Assembly: GCF_004368405.1 (NCBI RefSeq)
Contig: NZ_SBJH01000008.1
Span: forward strand, 62,001 to 126,000
Source: Olivibacter sp. XZL3
Lineage (GTDB): Bacteria > Bacteroidota > Bacteroidia > Sphingobacteriales > Sphingobacteriaceae
DNA: 64,000 nt
Direction: 5' to 3'
The position numbers and the translations under genes were made by a program. This document shows, one piece after another, positions 17,090 to 26,049 of the stretch. The notes beneath the pieces were generated by a model, which was given only the letters and a program-made list of their open reading frames with translations, was not told where the DNA came from and ran no database searches. The number at the start of each line of letters is the position of its first letter. Within the stretch, counting starts at the first letter, position 1.

Positions 17090-19348
17090 ATGGAGTCGAT
17101 CCCGTTAAACGCAGACTTTTCGCCAGAAGCTGCGAAAGATAGAAAAATTAAACGTTCTTTTCCCGTATTGGGCATGACCTGTACCGCTTGCTCGGCCAGT
17201 GTCGAATCCATATTGAAGCGCGTGAAAGGTGTACATGACGTATCGGTAAATTATGCAAATCAATCCGCCACCATAAGGTACGATGCAGTCCTGCCAGCGG
17301 AAGAACTACAGCAGACAGTTCGTTCCATTGGTTATGATTTGATTATAGAAGAGGAGCAAGCCTTTGAAGAACAGCACCTCGAGCAAAAAAAATACTATAA
17401 GGCCTTAAAAAACAGGGCTGTCGCGGCAGTGATTTTGTCAATTCCCGTCGTAATCATTGGCATGTTCTTTATGGATATGCCGTACGCCAATTGGATTATG
17501 TTGATCCTTTCAACACCCGTCGTATTTTTTATAGGTAAAGGTTTTTTTATCCAAGCCTTTAAACAAGCAATGCATAGAAAGGCCTCGATGGATACCTTGG
17601 TAGCTTTAAGTACGGGGGTTGCCTTTTTATTTAGTTTGTTCAACACGGCCTTTCCTTTTTTCTGGCATAGGCAGGGTTTGCCTGCACATGTATACTATGA
17701 AGCTGCAACAGTTATTATCGCGTTTATTCTCTTAGGTAAGTTGTTGGAAGAACGAGCTAAATCCAGCACCTCCTTCGCTCTTAAAAAATTGATAGGAATG
17801 CAACCCAGGATTGTGCGGGTTTTGAAGGAGGGCATTGAGCAGAATATTCCTGTGGGGAACTTGGTGACCGGTGATGTGGTTGTCGTGAGACCAGGTGAAC
17901 GTATACCGGTTGATGGGACCTTGCTTAGTGGCAGCTCCTTCGTTGACGAAAGCACGATAAGTGGAGAGCCCGTTCCACTGGAAAAGCGCGAAGGCGACGC
18001 CTTATTTGCCGGTACGATTAATCAAAAAGGGAGCTTCCATTTTTTGGCTGAAAAGGTAGGTGATGATACGGTGCTTGCGCATATTATACGAGTCGTAAAA
18101 GAAGCGCAGGAAAGTAAGGCGCCCGTGCAAAAGTTAGTCGATAAAATCGCGGGCGTATTCGTTCCCATCGTCTTAGTCATTGCTTTGTTAACATTTGTTA
18201 GCTGGCTGGTATTGGATGGGCGGAACGCTTTAACACACGCGTTACTGACAACGATAACCGTACTGGTTATTGCCTGTCCCTGCGCGCTGGGTCTGGCTAT
18301 ACCAACCGCTGTTGTGGTGAGCGTAGGAAAAGGGGCCGAAAATAATATATTAATCAAGGATGCAGACAGCTTGGAGTGCCTCGCAAAGGTGGATGTTATG
18401 GTGCTTGATAAAACAGGAACGATTACAAAAGGACAAGCCATTGTAATGGACTTTGAATGGTTCGTGCCTGAAGAGGATATGTCTTATCTCGCCACTATAT
18501 TGAACCAAATGGAGAGTCAATCAGAACATCCCTTGGCAGCCGCCGTACAGGATGCGCTGCAAAAATATGCTCACCCCATTCATTTAGATTCCTTTAAAAG
18601 TATTCCAGGTAGAGGTGTTGTGGCGACCTTTGAAGATAGAACCTACCTAATAGGCAATGAGCGTTTACTTGAAGAATACGATACACCCTTAACCGGAAAG
18701 GCTTTGAGCATTGCCGATCAATTACACGAAAAGGCTAAAACGTGGGTGTTTTTTGCGCGGCCTGGCGAAATACTGGCAAGGATCGCTATTGTGGACGAAG
18801 TAAGGAATCAGGCAGCAAATGCAATCGAAGCAATAAAAAAGCGGGGGATAATAACTTATATGCTTACGGGCGACAACGAACCTACGGCTGCTGCCGTGGC
18901 GAATCAGGTCGGACTGCATGCATTTAAAGCCTCGATGTTACCTGCGGATAAGGCCGCATTTGTAAAGAACTTACAAGAGCATGGACATGTGGTCGCCATG
19001 GTAGGCGACGGTGTGAATGATAGCGAAGCCTTGGCGCTTGCGGACGTCGGTATTGCGATGGGCAAAGGCGCTGATATTACTATGGACGTAGCAAAAATAG
19101 TCTTAACAACATCTGAGTTAGACGCGTTACCTAAGGCTGTTAAGCTAGCTAAACATGCTGCAGGTATCATTAGGCAGAACCTCTTTTGGGCTTTTTTTTA
19201 CAACTTGATTGGTATACCGGTCGCTGCCGGGCTCTTGTATCCCTTGAACGGCTTCTTATTAGATCCGATGATCGCAGGCGCGGCGATGGCATTAAGCTCT
19301 GTTTCGGTTGTATCAAACAGCCTGCGATTGAAATGGACGAGACTTTGA
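17090..19348 (+). CDS. copA: Copper-translocating P1B-type ATPase
   Basis: A 752-residue heavy-metal ATPase exporting Cu(I) (or Ag(I)) across the inner membrane. One N-terminal HMA domain carries GMTCTAC (C31/C34). Then come the membrane helices with the CPC ion-binding motif (C396-P397-C398), the phosphorylation site DKTGT (D440), the SEHPLA nucleotide-binding loop, MLTGDN and the hinge [13 protein letters not shown] with MxxSS-type residues in the last helices fits the P1B-1 (Cu+) group. The HMA-AraC regulator lies upstream and a free HMA protein downstream, forming a compact copper-export locus. Confidence 0.95.
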   Translation: MESIPLNADFSPEAAKDRKIKRSFPVLGMTCTACSASVESILKRVKGVHDVSVNYANQSATIRYDAVLPAEELQQTVRSIGYDLIIEEEQAFEEQHLEQKKYYKALKNRAVAAVILSIPVVIIGMFFMDMPYANWIMLILSTPVVFFIGKGFFIQAFKQAMHRKASMDTLVALSTGVAFLFSLFNTAFPFFWHRQGLPAHVYYEAATVIIAFILLGKLLEERAKSSTSFALKKLIGMQPRIVRVLKEGIEQNIPVGNLVTGDVVVVRPGERIPVDGTLLSGSSFVDESTISGEPVPLEKREGDALFAGTINQKGSFHFLAEKVGDDTVLAHIIRVVKEAQESKAPVQKLVDKIAGVFVPIVLVIALLTFVSWLVLDGRNALTHALLTTITVLVIACPCALGLAIPTAVVVSVGKGAENNILIKDADSLECLAKVDVMVLDKTGTITKGQAIVMDFEWFVPEEDMSYLATILNQMESQSEHPLAAAVQDALQKYAHPIHLDSFKSIPGRGVVATFEDRTYLIGNERLLEEYDTPLTGKALSIADQLHEKAKTWVFFARPGEILARIAIVDEVRNQAANAIEAIKKRGIITYMLTGDNEPTAAAVANQVGLHAFKASMLPADKAAFVKNLQEHGHVVAMVGDGVNDSEALALADVGIAMGKGADITMDVAKIVLTTSELDALPKAVKLAKHAAGIIRQNLFWAFFYNLIGIPVAAGLLYPLNGFLLDPMIAGAAMALSSVSVVSNSLRLKWTRL

Positions 19349-19382
19349 TGAGCGAAGATGACAATGTATTCTTAATAAATTT

Positions 19383-19730
19383 ATGAAAACTTTAACATTC
19401 AAAACAAACATTAAATGTGCTGGCTGTATAGAAAAGATAAAACCTGCGTTGGATCAACTAATAGGCGTTACCCATTGGGATGTAGATTTAGAGAAAGCAG
19501 ATAAAGTGCTCACTGTTCGTGAAACACAACAAATCGTCGGTGCACAGCAAATAATAGACGTCTTGGAAAAGTTGGGCTATAACGCAGACGATAAGTCTTC
19601 ATCCGGCAATACAACAATTCCCTCGAGCGTAAATTCGTCTTCATGCAATAGCAATTCCTCTATTGCCAAAACGTTGTCCTCGTGTAAAGGGGCCTCTTGT
19701 GCATTGCCTTTTAATTCCTCTATGGGGTAG
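19383..19730 (+). CDS. Heavy-metal-associated (CopZ-like) protein with unusual C-terminal tail
   Basis: The first 71 of 115 residues are a complete HMA domain with the metal pair C12/C15 (IKCAGC) and the closing LEKLGYNAD. It probably acts as the copper chaperone for CopA, whose gene ends 34 bp upstream. The last 44 residues are Ser/Asn-rich with four cysteines and look unlike any HMA tail. They are encoded opposite the end of a convergent ORF (19577-19840). The normal family length is about 70, so either the tail is a read-through product of a lost stop codon or it is a real cysteine-bearing extension. Confidence 0.82.
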   Translation: MKTLTFKTNIKCAGCIEKIKPALDQLIGVTHWDVDLEKADKVLTVRETQQIVGAQQIIDVLEKLGYNADDKSSSGNTTIPSSVNSSSCNSNSSIAKTLSSCKGASCALPFNSSMG

Positions 19731-19840
19731 TTTGAAATAGCAAAAACCGGGATGTTATTCCGCTTAGCCTTTGGAATTAACGCGGTATACCCATTGAGCT
19801 TGAGCCTCCTGAGCAAGTCTATGCTAAGTGATTGTTCCAT
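19577..19840 (-). CDS. Hypothetical acidic protein overlapping the HMA gene
   Basis: An 87-residue frame from the ATG at 19840 (a longer start exists at 19882). The N-terminus (MEQSLSIDLLRRLKLNGYTA) looks like a coherent amphipathic helix. The C-terminal half is acidic and Leu-rich. It shows no recognised domain. It shares 154 bp with the convergent HMA gene, and its composition is more protein-like than the Ser/Asn-rich tail read on the other strand. It may be the genuine gene in the overlap. Confidence 0.5.
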   Translation of the reverse strand: MEQSLSIDLLRRLKLNGYTALIPKAKRNNIPVFAISNYPIEELKGNAQEAPLHEDNVLAIEELLLHEDEFTLEGIVVLPDEDLSSAL

Positions 19841-19959
19841 ATGTGGTTTTTTCTGAAAACGTCTATATTCAATGACCATCAAAAACTTTCATGGGTCTTT
19901 ATTGCTCTTGCCAAAAGATTCATGAAGGTTTTTACTATATTAACCGTGGAAAAAGTAAA

Positions 19960-20721
19960 ATGTTTGGTTCAATACGCGAAGAGATGAATGCTTATGAGGA
20001 AAAGGCCCATGGCGAGATGGACGCCTGGAAGCGCAGTATGATGAAGAATCCTTCTATTGGCGGCTCGCTGGCAAAGGGAGTACAAACGAAGTTGAATGGG
20101 TTCATTCCCGAGAAAGTCCACCGTGTAATCACTTTAACCATAGAGAAGATGGTGAAAGCGGTGCTGTTCGGATCTACATATGTAAGCAGTGCCCAAAAGA
20201 GAGAAGGCTCATTACAGCTACGGGAGGCCTATGTAAAGCGAGTGAGCAGGCATTATCAGCAGGTGGCAACGCTAGAGGGAGCGGTAACGGGAGCTGGAGG
20301 TATATTGATGGGCTTCGCCGATTTCCCGGCCTTTTTAGCCATAAAGATAAAGCTGTTATTTGAGATAGCTGCGATTTACGGCTACGATGTACGAGACTAT
20401 AAAGAACGACTTTTTATTTTATATGTTTTTAAAATAGCTTTCTGTAGTCAGCAAAAACGGAAAGACGTTTTAGCCCATATGGAAAACTGGTCGCAATTTA
20501 TTCAAACGCTCCCTGAAGATGTAGATCATTTTGATTGGCGGGACTTTCAGCAAGAGTACCGCGATTATATCGATTTGGCAAAGATGGCGCAATTGCTTCC
20601 CGTTATCGGTGCAGTCGTCGGAGCGGTTGCGAACCATAAACTCACTGCTCAGCTAAGACTAATGGCAATGAATAGTTATCGTTTACGCTATTTTAACCAT
20701 AAGATGGATGCAAAGCGTTAG
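19960..20721 (+). CDS. EcsC family protein
   Basis: A 253-residue protein if started at the ATG at 19960. An ATG at 19891 would add 23 residues that look less conserved, and MNAYEEKAH, seven residues later, is another possible start. The core EGAVTGAGGILMGFADFPAFLAIKIKLLFEIAAIYGYD and the C-terminal glycine-rich LLPVIGAVVGAVANHKL are typical of the EcsC family, named after a gene of the Bacillus ecs operon. The biochemical role is unknown. Two amphipathic or hydrophobic glycine-rich segments suggest membrane association. Its stop overlaps the convergent small membrane gene by 4 bp. Confidence 0.82.
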   Translation: MFGSIREEMNAYEEKAHGEMDAWKRSMMKNPSIGGSLAKGVQTKLNGFIPEKVHRVITLTIEKMVKAVLFGSTYVSSAQKREGSLQLREAYVKRVSRHYQQVATLEGAVTGAGGILMGFADFPAFLAIKIKLLFEIAAIYGYDVRDYKERLFILYVFKIAFCSQQKRKDVLAHMENWSQFIQTLPEDVDHFDWRDFQQEYRDYIDLAKMAQLLPVIGAVVGAVANHKLTAQLRLMAMNSYRLRYFNHKMDAKR

Positions 20722-20924
20722 CGTTTGCTGCTTACTAAATAGGTGAGCAGCCCAATGATTACAACACCCAAAGCCGATTCAGCCGAATGGAAGAACATCA
20801 GATATAACAAAAGGGTAATTACAAGGAGGAAGCACATAAAAAGCGTCCCCCGCTTTAAGCCCATACCTATCGCCACAATAAAAGCCAAGAAATAAATGGG
20901 TAAAGCAATCCAAAAAACAATCAT
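20718..20924 (-). CDS. Small membrane protein
   Basis: A 68-residue hydrophobic protein with two or three helices (IVFWIALPIYFLAFIVAIGMG, LFMCFLLVITLLLYLMFF, ALGVVIIGLLTYLV) and a basic C-terminus (SSKR). Hydrophobicity throughout and an intact frame support a real gene. No family is recognised. It lies 56 bp downstream of surE on the same strand. Confidence 0.55.
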   Translation of the reverse strand: MIVFWIALPIYFLAFIVAIGMGLKRGTLFMCFLLVITLLLYLMFFHSAESALGVVIIGLLTYLVSSKR

Positions 20925-20980
20925 GAACTAAAAATAAATAGTCAATGTAACGACTACATTAACTACGTATTAAGAGATAT

Positions 20981-21733
20981 TCAGGACGGCGTTGGTACTT
21001 CCCATGGGCACGTTTCTTGCATCTGCGTTAGCTTGGCTTCGTCCGTTAAATCAAGTCGCAAAGGCGTAACGGAAGTATAGTCGTTTTCCACCGCCCAACG
21101 ATCCGTTCCTTTTTCAGCAGGTTCTAAAGGCGTGACAGTGAACCAATAGTGTTTCCTTCCCATTGGGTCGGTGCCCGGAATAATCGTCCCGTCGTAAAGT
21201 CGCACCGATTGTTTTGTCCATGCGATGCCCCGAGGATTGCTCGGGAAGTTTACATTATAAAGACTTAAGCTAGTCTGTTTTAGTAACTGCTCGAGCACTT
21301 GATGTACATGCGGCGCTAATAGCTCAAAGTCTGGCTCAGATTTCCCTACAGGAGTACTCAGCGCAATTCCTTTGACTCCCAATAAAACAGCTTGTTTAGC
21401 AGCTGCTAAGGTGCCGGAATGCCACATAGAGTTCCCCAAGTTAGGCCCCATATTGATTCCAGATAAAACGACGTCAATATGGTGGTATAGGTGAGTTCCG
21501 AGGGCAACGCAGTCCGCTGGGGTACCATTAACTCGATACGCGTTCATGCCTGGAAATTCAATAGGCGATTTCCTATAAGATAGTGGTCTTGAATGTGTCA
21601 CGGCGTGTCCCATAGATGATTGTTCTACATCCGGTGCTACTACTGTTACTTCTCCAAAGTCTGACGCGATTTTGGCTAATGCTGCAATACCTGGGCTATA
21701 GATCCCATCGTCGTTCGTTACTAAAATTCTCAT
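20981..21733 (-). CDS. surE: 5'/3'-nucleotidase SurE
   Basis: A 250-residue survival protein from the ATG at 21733. The earlier start at 21853 adds 40 non-family residues and would overlap the divergent lipid kinase gene. The family begins exactly at MRILVTNDDGIYSPGI, where the paired aspartates (D8, D9) bind the metal. Further motifs are APDVEQSSMGHAVT, NGTPADCV and LSGINMGPNLGNSMWHSGTLAA. It dephosphorylates nucleoside monophosphates and short polyphosphates. The start codon lies 85 bp from that of the divergent kinase gene. Confidence 0.94.
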   Translation of the reverse strand: MRILVTNDDGIYSPGIAALAKIASDFGEVTVVAPDVEQSSMGHAVTHSRPLSYRKSPIEFPGMNAYRVNGTPADCVALGTHLYHHIDVVLSGINMGPNLGNSMWHSGTLAAAKQAVLLGVKGIALSTPVGKSEPDFELLAPHVHQVLEQLLKQTSLSLYNVNFPSNPRGIAWTKQSVRLYDGTIIPGTDPMGRKHYWFTVTPLEPAEKGTDRWAVENDYTSVTPLRLDLTDEAKLTQMQETCPWEVPTPS

Positions 21734-21818
21734 AGTTAAATTCTCTTGTGTTCTTATTAGCAAACATCTAACGCTCTTTAATGTTTTCAGAATGTGCGCT
21801 TGATGCACTTGCGACTGT

Positions 21819-22712
21819 ATGAAGGAAACGATATTGATTCTGCATAATCCCAAAGCGGGAGATAAAGACCATCAGAAAAACGAGTTAGTTAATACTGTAA
21901 AGAAAGCCGGATATTCGTGTATTTACAGTTCGATCAGACAAAGAAAGTGGCAAATTGATCCGTCGGTTGATATGATCCTAATTGCAGGAGGAGATGGCAC
22001 AGTGCGAAAGGTAGTGAACGTATTGCTAAAAAGAACCCTATTGGATAAAAAGCTATTGGTAAGCGTTCTGCCAATGGGGACTGCCAACAACATAGCGTTA
22101 ACCCTAAGAAGTCCGGATAACTTAAAAGATTTGCTGAGCCGTTTGAAGCGTAAAAAGGTAAAAAAGGTAGACGTCGGATCCGTGCGCATCGGGTCGGATG
22201 GTAATTTCTTTTTGGAGAGTTTGGGTGTGGGATTGCTGCCTAAACTTATGAAGGAAATGGGGAAGATAAAAACAGACAACCTGCAGGGCAGGGGCGAGGA
22301 AATCCGTTTAGCTTTACATACGCTATTGGCGGTCAGCCTTAATTACGACGCGAGGCAGGCCTGCATTATAGTCGATAATAAGAAAATAGAAGGCAAGTTT
22401 CTTTTTATCGAAGTGCTCAATATCTGTTCAATAGGGCCCAATTTGAAGCTTGCTCCTGACGCAGACATAACTGACGGGATTTTCGAAGTAGCATTGTTGA
22501 GAGAAGACCAAAGAGAGCTGTTTATCGAATATGTGAAGAATCTCGCCTTTGGAAAAGAGGGGGAGGGGCCTTGGCAAATACTGCAAGGGAGGGAGATTCA
22601 GATACAATGGGATGGCAGTGCGGTGCATGTAGATGATGAAACGATCCTTTTGAAAGACAAAACGAACCTCTCCATAGAGGTTCGTTCCCAGACCATAGAT
22701 TTTGTGGTGTGA
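21819..22712 (+). CDS. Diacylglycerol kinase-family lipid kinase (YegS/BmrU-like)
   Basis: A 297-residue protein with the DAGK catalytic fold: the N-terminal HNPKAGDKD, the ATP-binding GGDGT (57-61) and MGTANNIA, followed by the beta-rich C-terminal domain with LAPDADITDGIFEV. Members phosphorylate diacylglycerol, sphingoid bases or phosphatidylglycerol. Sphingobacteriaceae contain sphingolipids, so a sphingosine-type substrate is possible but not shown. A perfect 11-bp hairpin lies within the 3' coding end (22661-22686). Confidence 0.88.
   Translation: MKETILILHNPKAGDKDHQKNELVNTVKKAGYSCIYSSIRQRKWQIDPSVDMILIAGGDGTVRKVVNVLLKRTLLDKKLLVSVLPMGTANNIALTLRSPDNLKDLLSRLKRKKVKKVDVGSVRIGSDGNFFLESLGVGLLPKLMKEMGKIKTDNLQGRGEEIRLALHTLLAVSLNYDARQACIIVDNKKIEGKFLFIEVLNICSIGPNLKLAPDADITDGIFEVALLREDQRELFIEYVKNLAFGKEGEGPWQILQGREIQIQWDGSAVHVDDETILLKDKTNLSIEVRSQTIDFVV
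22661..22686. repeat. Perfect 11-bp inverted repeat inside the lipid kinase gene
   Basis: AACGAACCTCT and AGAGGTTCGTT pair exactly around CCAT, 26 bp before the stop codon. There is no T-run, so it is not a standard terminator. It could stabilise the mRNA 3' end or be chance. Confidence 0.5.
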
Positions 22713-22751
22713 AGGCTATGTAGCGGATCGATGCGGCCTAAGACACTTGCC

Positions 22752-23879
22752 TTAGAGATGATAACCTTGGCTGTTCATTTCTGAAGCTTTGAACAAGGTG
22801 TATCTTTCTTGCTCCAGGGGGTAGTCCCAGCAGCCCATACGATGGTGCAATTCACCGCCGAAACCGGATTTAAACTTAAATAAGCCGTACATCGGGTGCG
22901 AGTGGTCCGGACGCGGTGATACACCAAAAAAGTCGTATTCTTCGCAACCTCTATTTCGTGCAATTTGCATTGCTTTCCATTGTAAAGAATAAGTGGCCAT
23001 GTAATTGCGTTTTACCGAGGAGGAGGCGCCGTATAAATAGGTGCCCCGCTTATTGCTTATTACTAAAAACATCGCCGCTAAAGGGGTGTTATCGGCTTCA
23101 GCAATGAGCAATTTTACTTCGGCCGGCGATGCGCTGTCTTCAGCTTTTGCTCTTAATACCGAACGGAAATATTCAATGCTATTTAAATGGATATTATTTC
23201 TAACAGCCGTTTCGCAATAGAGCATATACCAAATATGCAGTTCTTCGAGCCCTACCTCACGTACGCGAACCCCTTTTCTCATTGATAAGTTAATGTTGTA
23301 ACGCGTTTTAGGTTTCATTGCGCTCAATAATGAGCTCGGTTCCTTTCGGAGATTAAGAAAGATTGTATTCGAAGGCAAAATGTCGGAGTTAGCCTTTTTG
23401 AGGTTCCAATGTTTTGTACTTATATTCAGCCTAAATTCCTGATATTTCTTTTCCGGAGGGCCATTCCAGTTACCCAGCTTGTCAAAACGCGTCGGATCGG
23501 TAGCCCATTGTGATTCCCAAGCGAGATCATAACGAATCATAATACATTTTTTCGGTAGAAGAGGCCGTAATGACTCGGAAAATTCTTCCAAAAATTTACC
23601 TTGATTTTCTTCATCTGGTTCTATTTCCGGTCCATACGGAATATAGGCGATTGTATGTTCTCGGTCTATTGGCTGTAGTAAAATAAGAACATCGCTTTCT
23701 ATGTAACTTGACTTCCCAAGGGTTGAATTATTAAAAACGGAAGGCTTCCTTACTTTGAAGTTAATCGCTAGACTATCTATTCCTTGTTGTTGTTTGACTT
23801 CCGACCAAAAAGCTGTTTGTTGAACGATAGAGGTTTTAAATACGTGTTTGATGTCTTTCTTTTCCAGTTCAAATACCAT
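22752..23879 (-). CDS. FemAB-like aminoacyltransferase (GNAT fold)
   Basis: A 375-residue protein of the FemABX/peptidoglycan-bridge group. It has tandem GNAT-like halves and the family landmarks WNLKKANSDILPSNTIFLNLR, MKPKTRYNINLSMRKGVRV, GTYLYGASS and the late YDFFGVSPRP...LFKFKSGFGGE. FemX-type enzymes use aminoacyl-tRNA to add residues to the stem peptide of lipid II or peptidoglycan. Bacteroidota normally have directly cross-linked peptidoglycan, so the acceptor could be something else. Its start codon overlaps the stop of the upstream cvfB-like gene by one base (TAATG), implying translational coupling. Confidence 0.85.
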   Translation of the reverse strand: MVFELEKKDIKHVFKTSIVQQTAFWSEVKQQQGIDSLAINFKVRKPSVFNNSTLGKSSYIESDVLILLQPIDREHTIAYIPYGPEIEPDEENQGKFLEEFSESLRPLLPKKCIMIRYDLAWESQWATDPTRFDKLGNWNGPPEKKYQEFRLNISTKHWNLKKANSDILPSNTIFLNLRKEPSSLLSAMKPKTRYNINLSMRKGVRVREVGLEELHIWYMLYCETAVRNNIHLNSIEYFRSVLRAKAEDSASPAEVKLLIAEADNTPLAAMFLVISNKRGTYLYGASSSVKRNYMATYSLQWKAMQIARNRGCEEYDFFGVSPRPDHSHPMYGLFKFKSGFGGELHHRMGCWDYPLEQERYTLFKASEMNSQGYHL

Positions 23880-24718
23880 TACTTTTTAATTTCTTTTATC
23901 TCATGATCGCCAATTTCGACAAGCCTTTCTTTATAAAGGGCACCTATTGCTTTCTTAAAAGCCTTTTTGCTCATCTTCAGCGCTTTATAAACTTCGTCCG
24001 GAGAGCTTTTGTCCCCCAACTTAAGTTTGCCATTTTGCTTTTTCAGTAAATCGAGAATTACCTCTTTGCTATCAAGGATATGGCTATATCCGGCCGGCTG
24101 TAAGGACAAATCTATTTTTCCGTCGGGATATACTTTTTTAACCCAGCCTTTCTGCTTATTTCCAATGCGCAAATTTTCGAATATCTCATTGGTGTATAGT
24201 AGCCCTATGTGGCGATTATTGATAATGGCGTTGTATCCTAGATCGGTCTCTTCGGCAATAATCAAATCGACTTCATCACCTGCCTCCACGCTTATTTCTT
24301 CCCGGTCCACGTGTTTATTAAGTTTTGAGGAGCCCACCATATGGTTGTTTACAGGATCCAGATAAATGTAAACAAGGTAACTCTTTCCCTTAACCATTGG
24401 CCATCTTTGCTCTTTTTTCGGAACAAAAAGATCCTTTTCAATTCCTAAATCCATAAAAACGCCGTTACCCGCCTCTGCTACCACTTTTAATAAAGCATAG
24501 TCGCCAACCGTGGCATAGGGCTTCTTCGTGGTTGCGGTTAATACTCCCTGCTTATTGGTATAGACGAATACGGTTACTTCTTCTGCATCTTTGGGAAGGG
24601 GCGATGAAATGTTCGTATGCGGCAAAGCGACAGTGGTCGACTCGTTATCCGAAAGGGTATATTGTAAATGATCAGAATGTATAATCTTAAGGGTATTTAG
24701 TTTTCCAACGTTTATCAT
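23879..24718 (-). CDS. S1-like RNA-binding protein, CvfB family
   Basis: A 279-residue protein with several S1-like OB folds (DYALLKVVAEAGNGVFMDLGIEKDLFVPKKEQ near 72-103; GDEVDLIIAEETDLGYNAII) and a C-terminal winged helix (SPDEVYKALKMSKKAFKKAIGALYKERLVEI). This layout is that of CvfB, an RNA-binding regulator of virulence and metabolism genes first described in Staphylococcus. Its role here is unknown. It is the first gene of a two-gene operon with the FemAB-like gene. Confidence 0.85.
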   Translation of the reverse strand: MINVGKLNTLKIIHSDHLQYTLSDNESTTVALPHTNISSPLPKDAEEVTVFVYTNKQGVLTATTKKPYATVGDYALLKVVAEAGNGVFMDLGIEKDLFVPKKEQRWPMVKGKSYLVYIYLDPVNNHMVGSSKLNKHVDREEISVEAGDEVDLIIAEETDLGYNAIINNRHIGLLYTNEIFENLRIGNKQKGWVKKVYPDGKIDLSLQPAGYSHILDSKEVILDLLKKQNGKLKLGDKSSPDEVYKALKMSKKAFKKAIGALYKERLVEIGDHEIKEIKK

Positions 24719-24843
24719 AGTGACGAAATTTTAAGTCTGGATCGGCAAAGGTACTAATTTTAGATTTAGGACTGTCGTTTACTATCTCCATACCCTTAAG
24801 CCATTTATTCGTCGGAACAGGTGGCCCTTACTATATACCCGAT

Positions 24844-25668
24844 TTATTGAAGCTTGTAGGCTATTATTTGATTCTTAAAAAACGTGGGAAGATATAGCAA
24901 GCGAGATTCGCTGTCGAAAGCGAAGTCTGCCGTATTCATTTTTTCGGCTTTACTATCAAGAAGTGTAGTAACCTTTCCATCCTTCGTAACATAATAGAGG
25001 ACGCCGCCCCAGGCGCTCACTATAAAATTGTCGCCGTCTTTTTGTAGCCCGTCTGTCGACTTGTCCATGTCCTCCGCAATTTTGCTGACCTTTTTTTTGT
25101 TATCGAGAAGGAAAAGTGAGCCGCTGTCTAAAAAATATAAACCGTTTTTTTCGGCCAATAGCCCGTTTGGATTTATTAAATCGCCTAGGAAGACAGTTAA
25201 ATTTCCGTTTATATAGCTATAGATCTTTCCTCCTTTGGAATCGGATACGTAGACGTTTCCCTTATGGTCGATAGTTACATCGTTTAGCATGCCTACCGCG
25301 GGAACCGAGATTTTTTTTAGTATTTTTTTGTTCGGTACATCGATGATTACCAATTCTTTTAGGTCGGCAACATAAAGTGTGTCTTTATATATTCCGATAC
25401 CTTTCGGTGCGTTTAATCCGCTTATCCATTGCTTATCAAGGATCTTGCCTTGCTTATTAAGCAACGCGATAGATCCGTTGCCATCAATACTTGTATGGTC
25501 GCCCGGGCCGATCAAACTCGTATATAATATACCGCTTCCCTTTGTTATCAAGACAGACTCAGGGACATCTAAATGTTCCGTGCGCCATTGCTCCGTTAAA
25601 CGAGGTTGGGCAAATAAGTAGGGACTGACGAGCAAAAAACAGATAAGGCTAAAGGACGTTTTTATCAT
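24844..25668 (-). CDS. Secreted SMP-30/gluconolactonase-like beta-propeller protein
   Basis: A 274-residue protein from the ATG at 25668. That start is chosen because it gives a signal peptide (MIKTSFSLICFLLVSPYLFAQ), whereas the longer start at 25728 does not. The mature protein is built of repeated beta-propeller blades with NDVTIDHKGNVYVSDS, GLLAEKNGLYFLDSG and TADFAFDSESRLLYLPT, the pattern of the SMP-30/gluconolaconase/LRE family. It probably acts in the periplasm. Whether it is a lactonase or a binding protein cannot be told. It is monocistronic. Confidence 0.8.
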   Translation of the reverse strand: MIKTSFSLICFLLVSPYLFAQPRLTEQWRTEHLDVPESVLITKGSGILYTSLIGPGDHTSIDGNGSIALLNKQGKILDKQWISGLNAPKGIGIYKDTLYVADLKELVIIDVPNKKILKKISVPAVGMLNDVTIDHKGNVYVSDSKGGKIYSYINGNLTVFLGDLINPNGLLAEKNGLYFLDSGSLFLLDNKKKVSKIAEDMDKSTDGLQKDGDNFIVSAWGGVLYYVTKDGKVTTLLDSKAEKMNTADFAFDSESRLLYLPTFFKNQIIAYKLQ

Positions 25669-25773
25669 AACAATTGTCTCTATTGGTAAGCGCTTAACAA
25701 ACTTAATGATTTTTTGTAATAGATGCAATCAGCATCCTGTTTCAGCAATTGGTTAGCCGCTTAGTTGATAAAT

Positions 25774-26049
25774 TTAACGATCCGAATGACCGAGATCTTT
25801 TTCTGGGTTTACATGGTCTCTGATGATTTGCTTCAGCGTTTTTATCTCTGGAAACCCACCGGCGCGTTTCCTGTCGAAAATCTCTTTATCGTTAATTCGT
25901 ATTGTATATCTTCCGTTAGTCTCGCTCGGCTGAAGCAGCACACCAGCCACCTCTCCGGTAAAAGTTGTAAGGATTTCCTGCGCCATATAAGCGGCTCTCA
26001 ACAGCCATCCGCATTTGGGGCAATATTCAATGGTTATCGTGGGTTTCAT
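25774..26049 (-). CDS. SelT/SelW/SelH (Rdx) family thioredoxin-like protein
   Basis: A 91-residue protein starting MKPTITIEYCPKCGWLLRA. The CPKC motif (C10-C13) replaces the CxxU of selenoprotein W, so this is the cysteine-only bacterial form. The second half has RINDKEIFDRKRAGGFPEIKTLKQIIRD, the conserved Rdx segment. A redox function through the CXXC pair is likely, with unknown partners. It is transcribed alone. Confidence 0.88.
   Translation of the reverse strand: MKPTITIEYCPKCGWLLRAAYMAQEILTTFTGEVAGVLLQPSETNGRYTIRINDKEIFDRKRAGGFPEIKTLKQIIRDHVNPEKDLGHSDR

Noticed and set aside
18022-18441. 139-codon minus-strand ORF
   Set aside because: It lies opposite the copA core, including the DKTGT region, and shows only mirror-frame composition.
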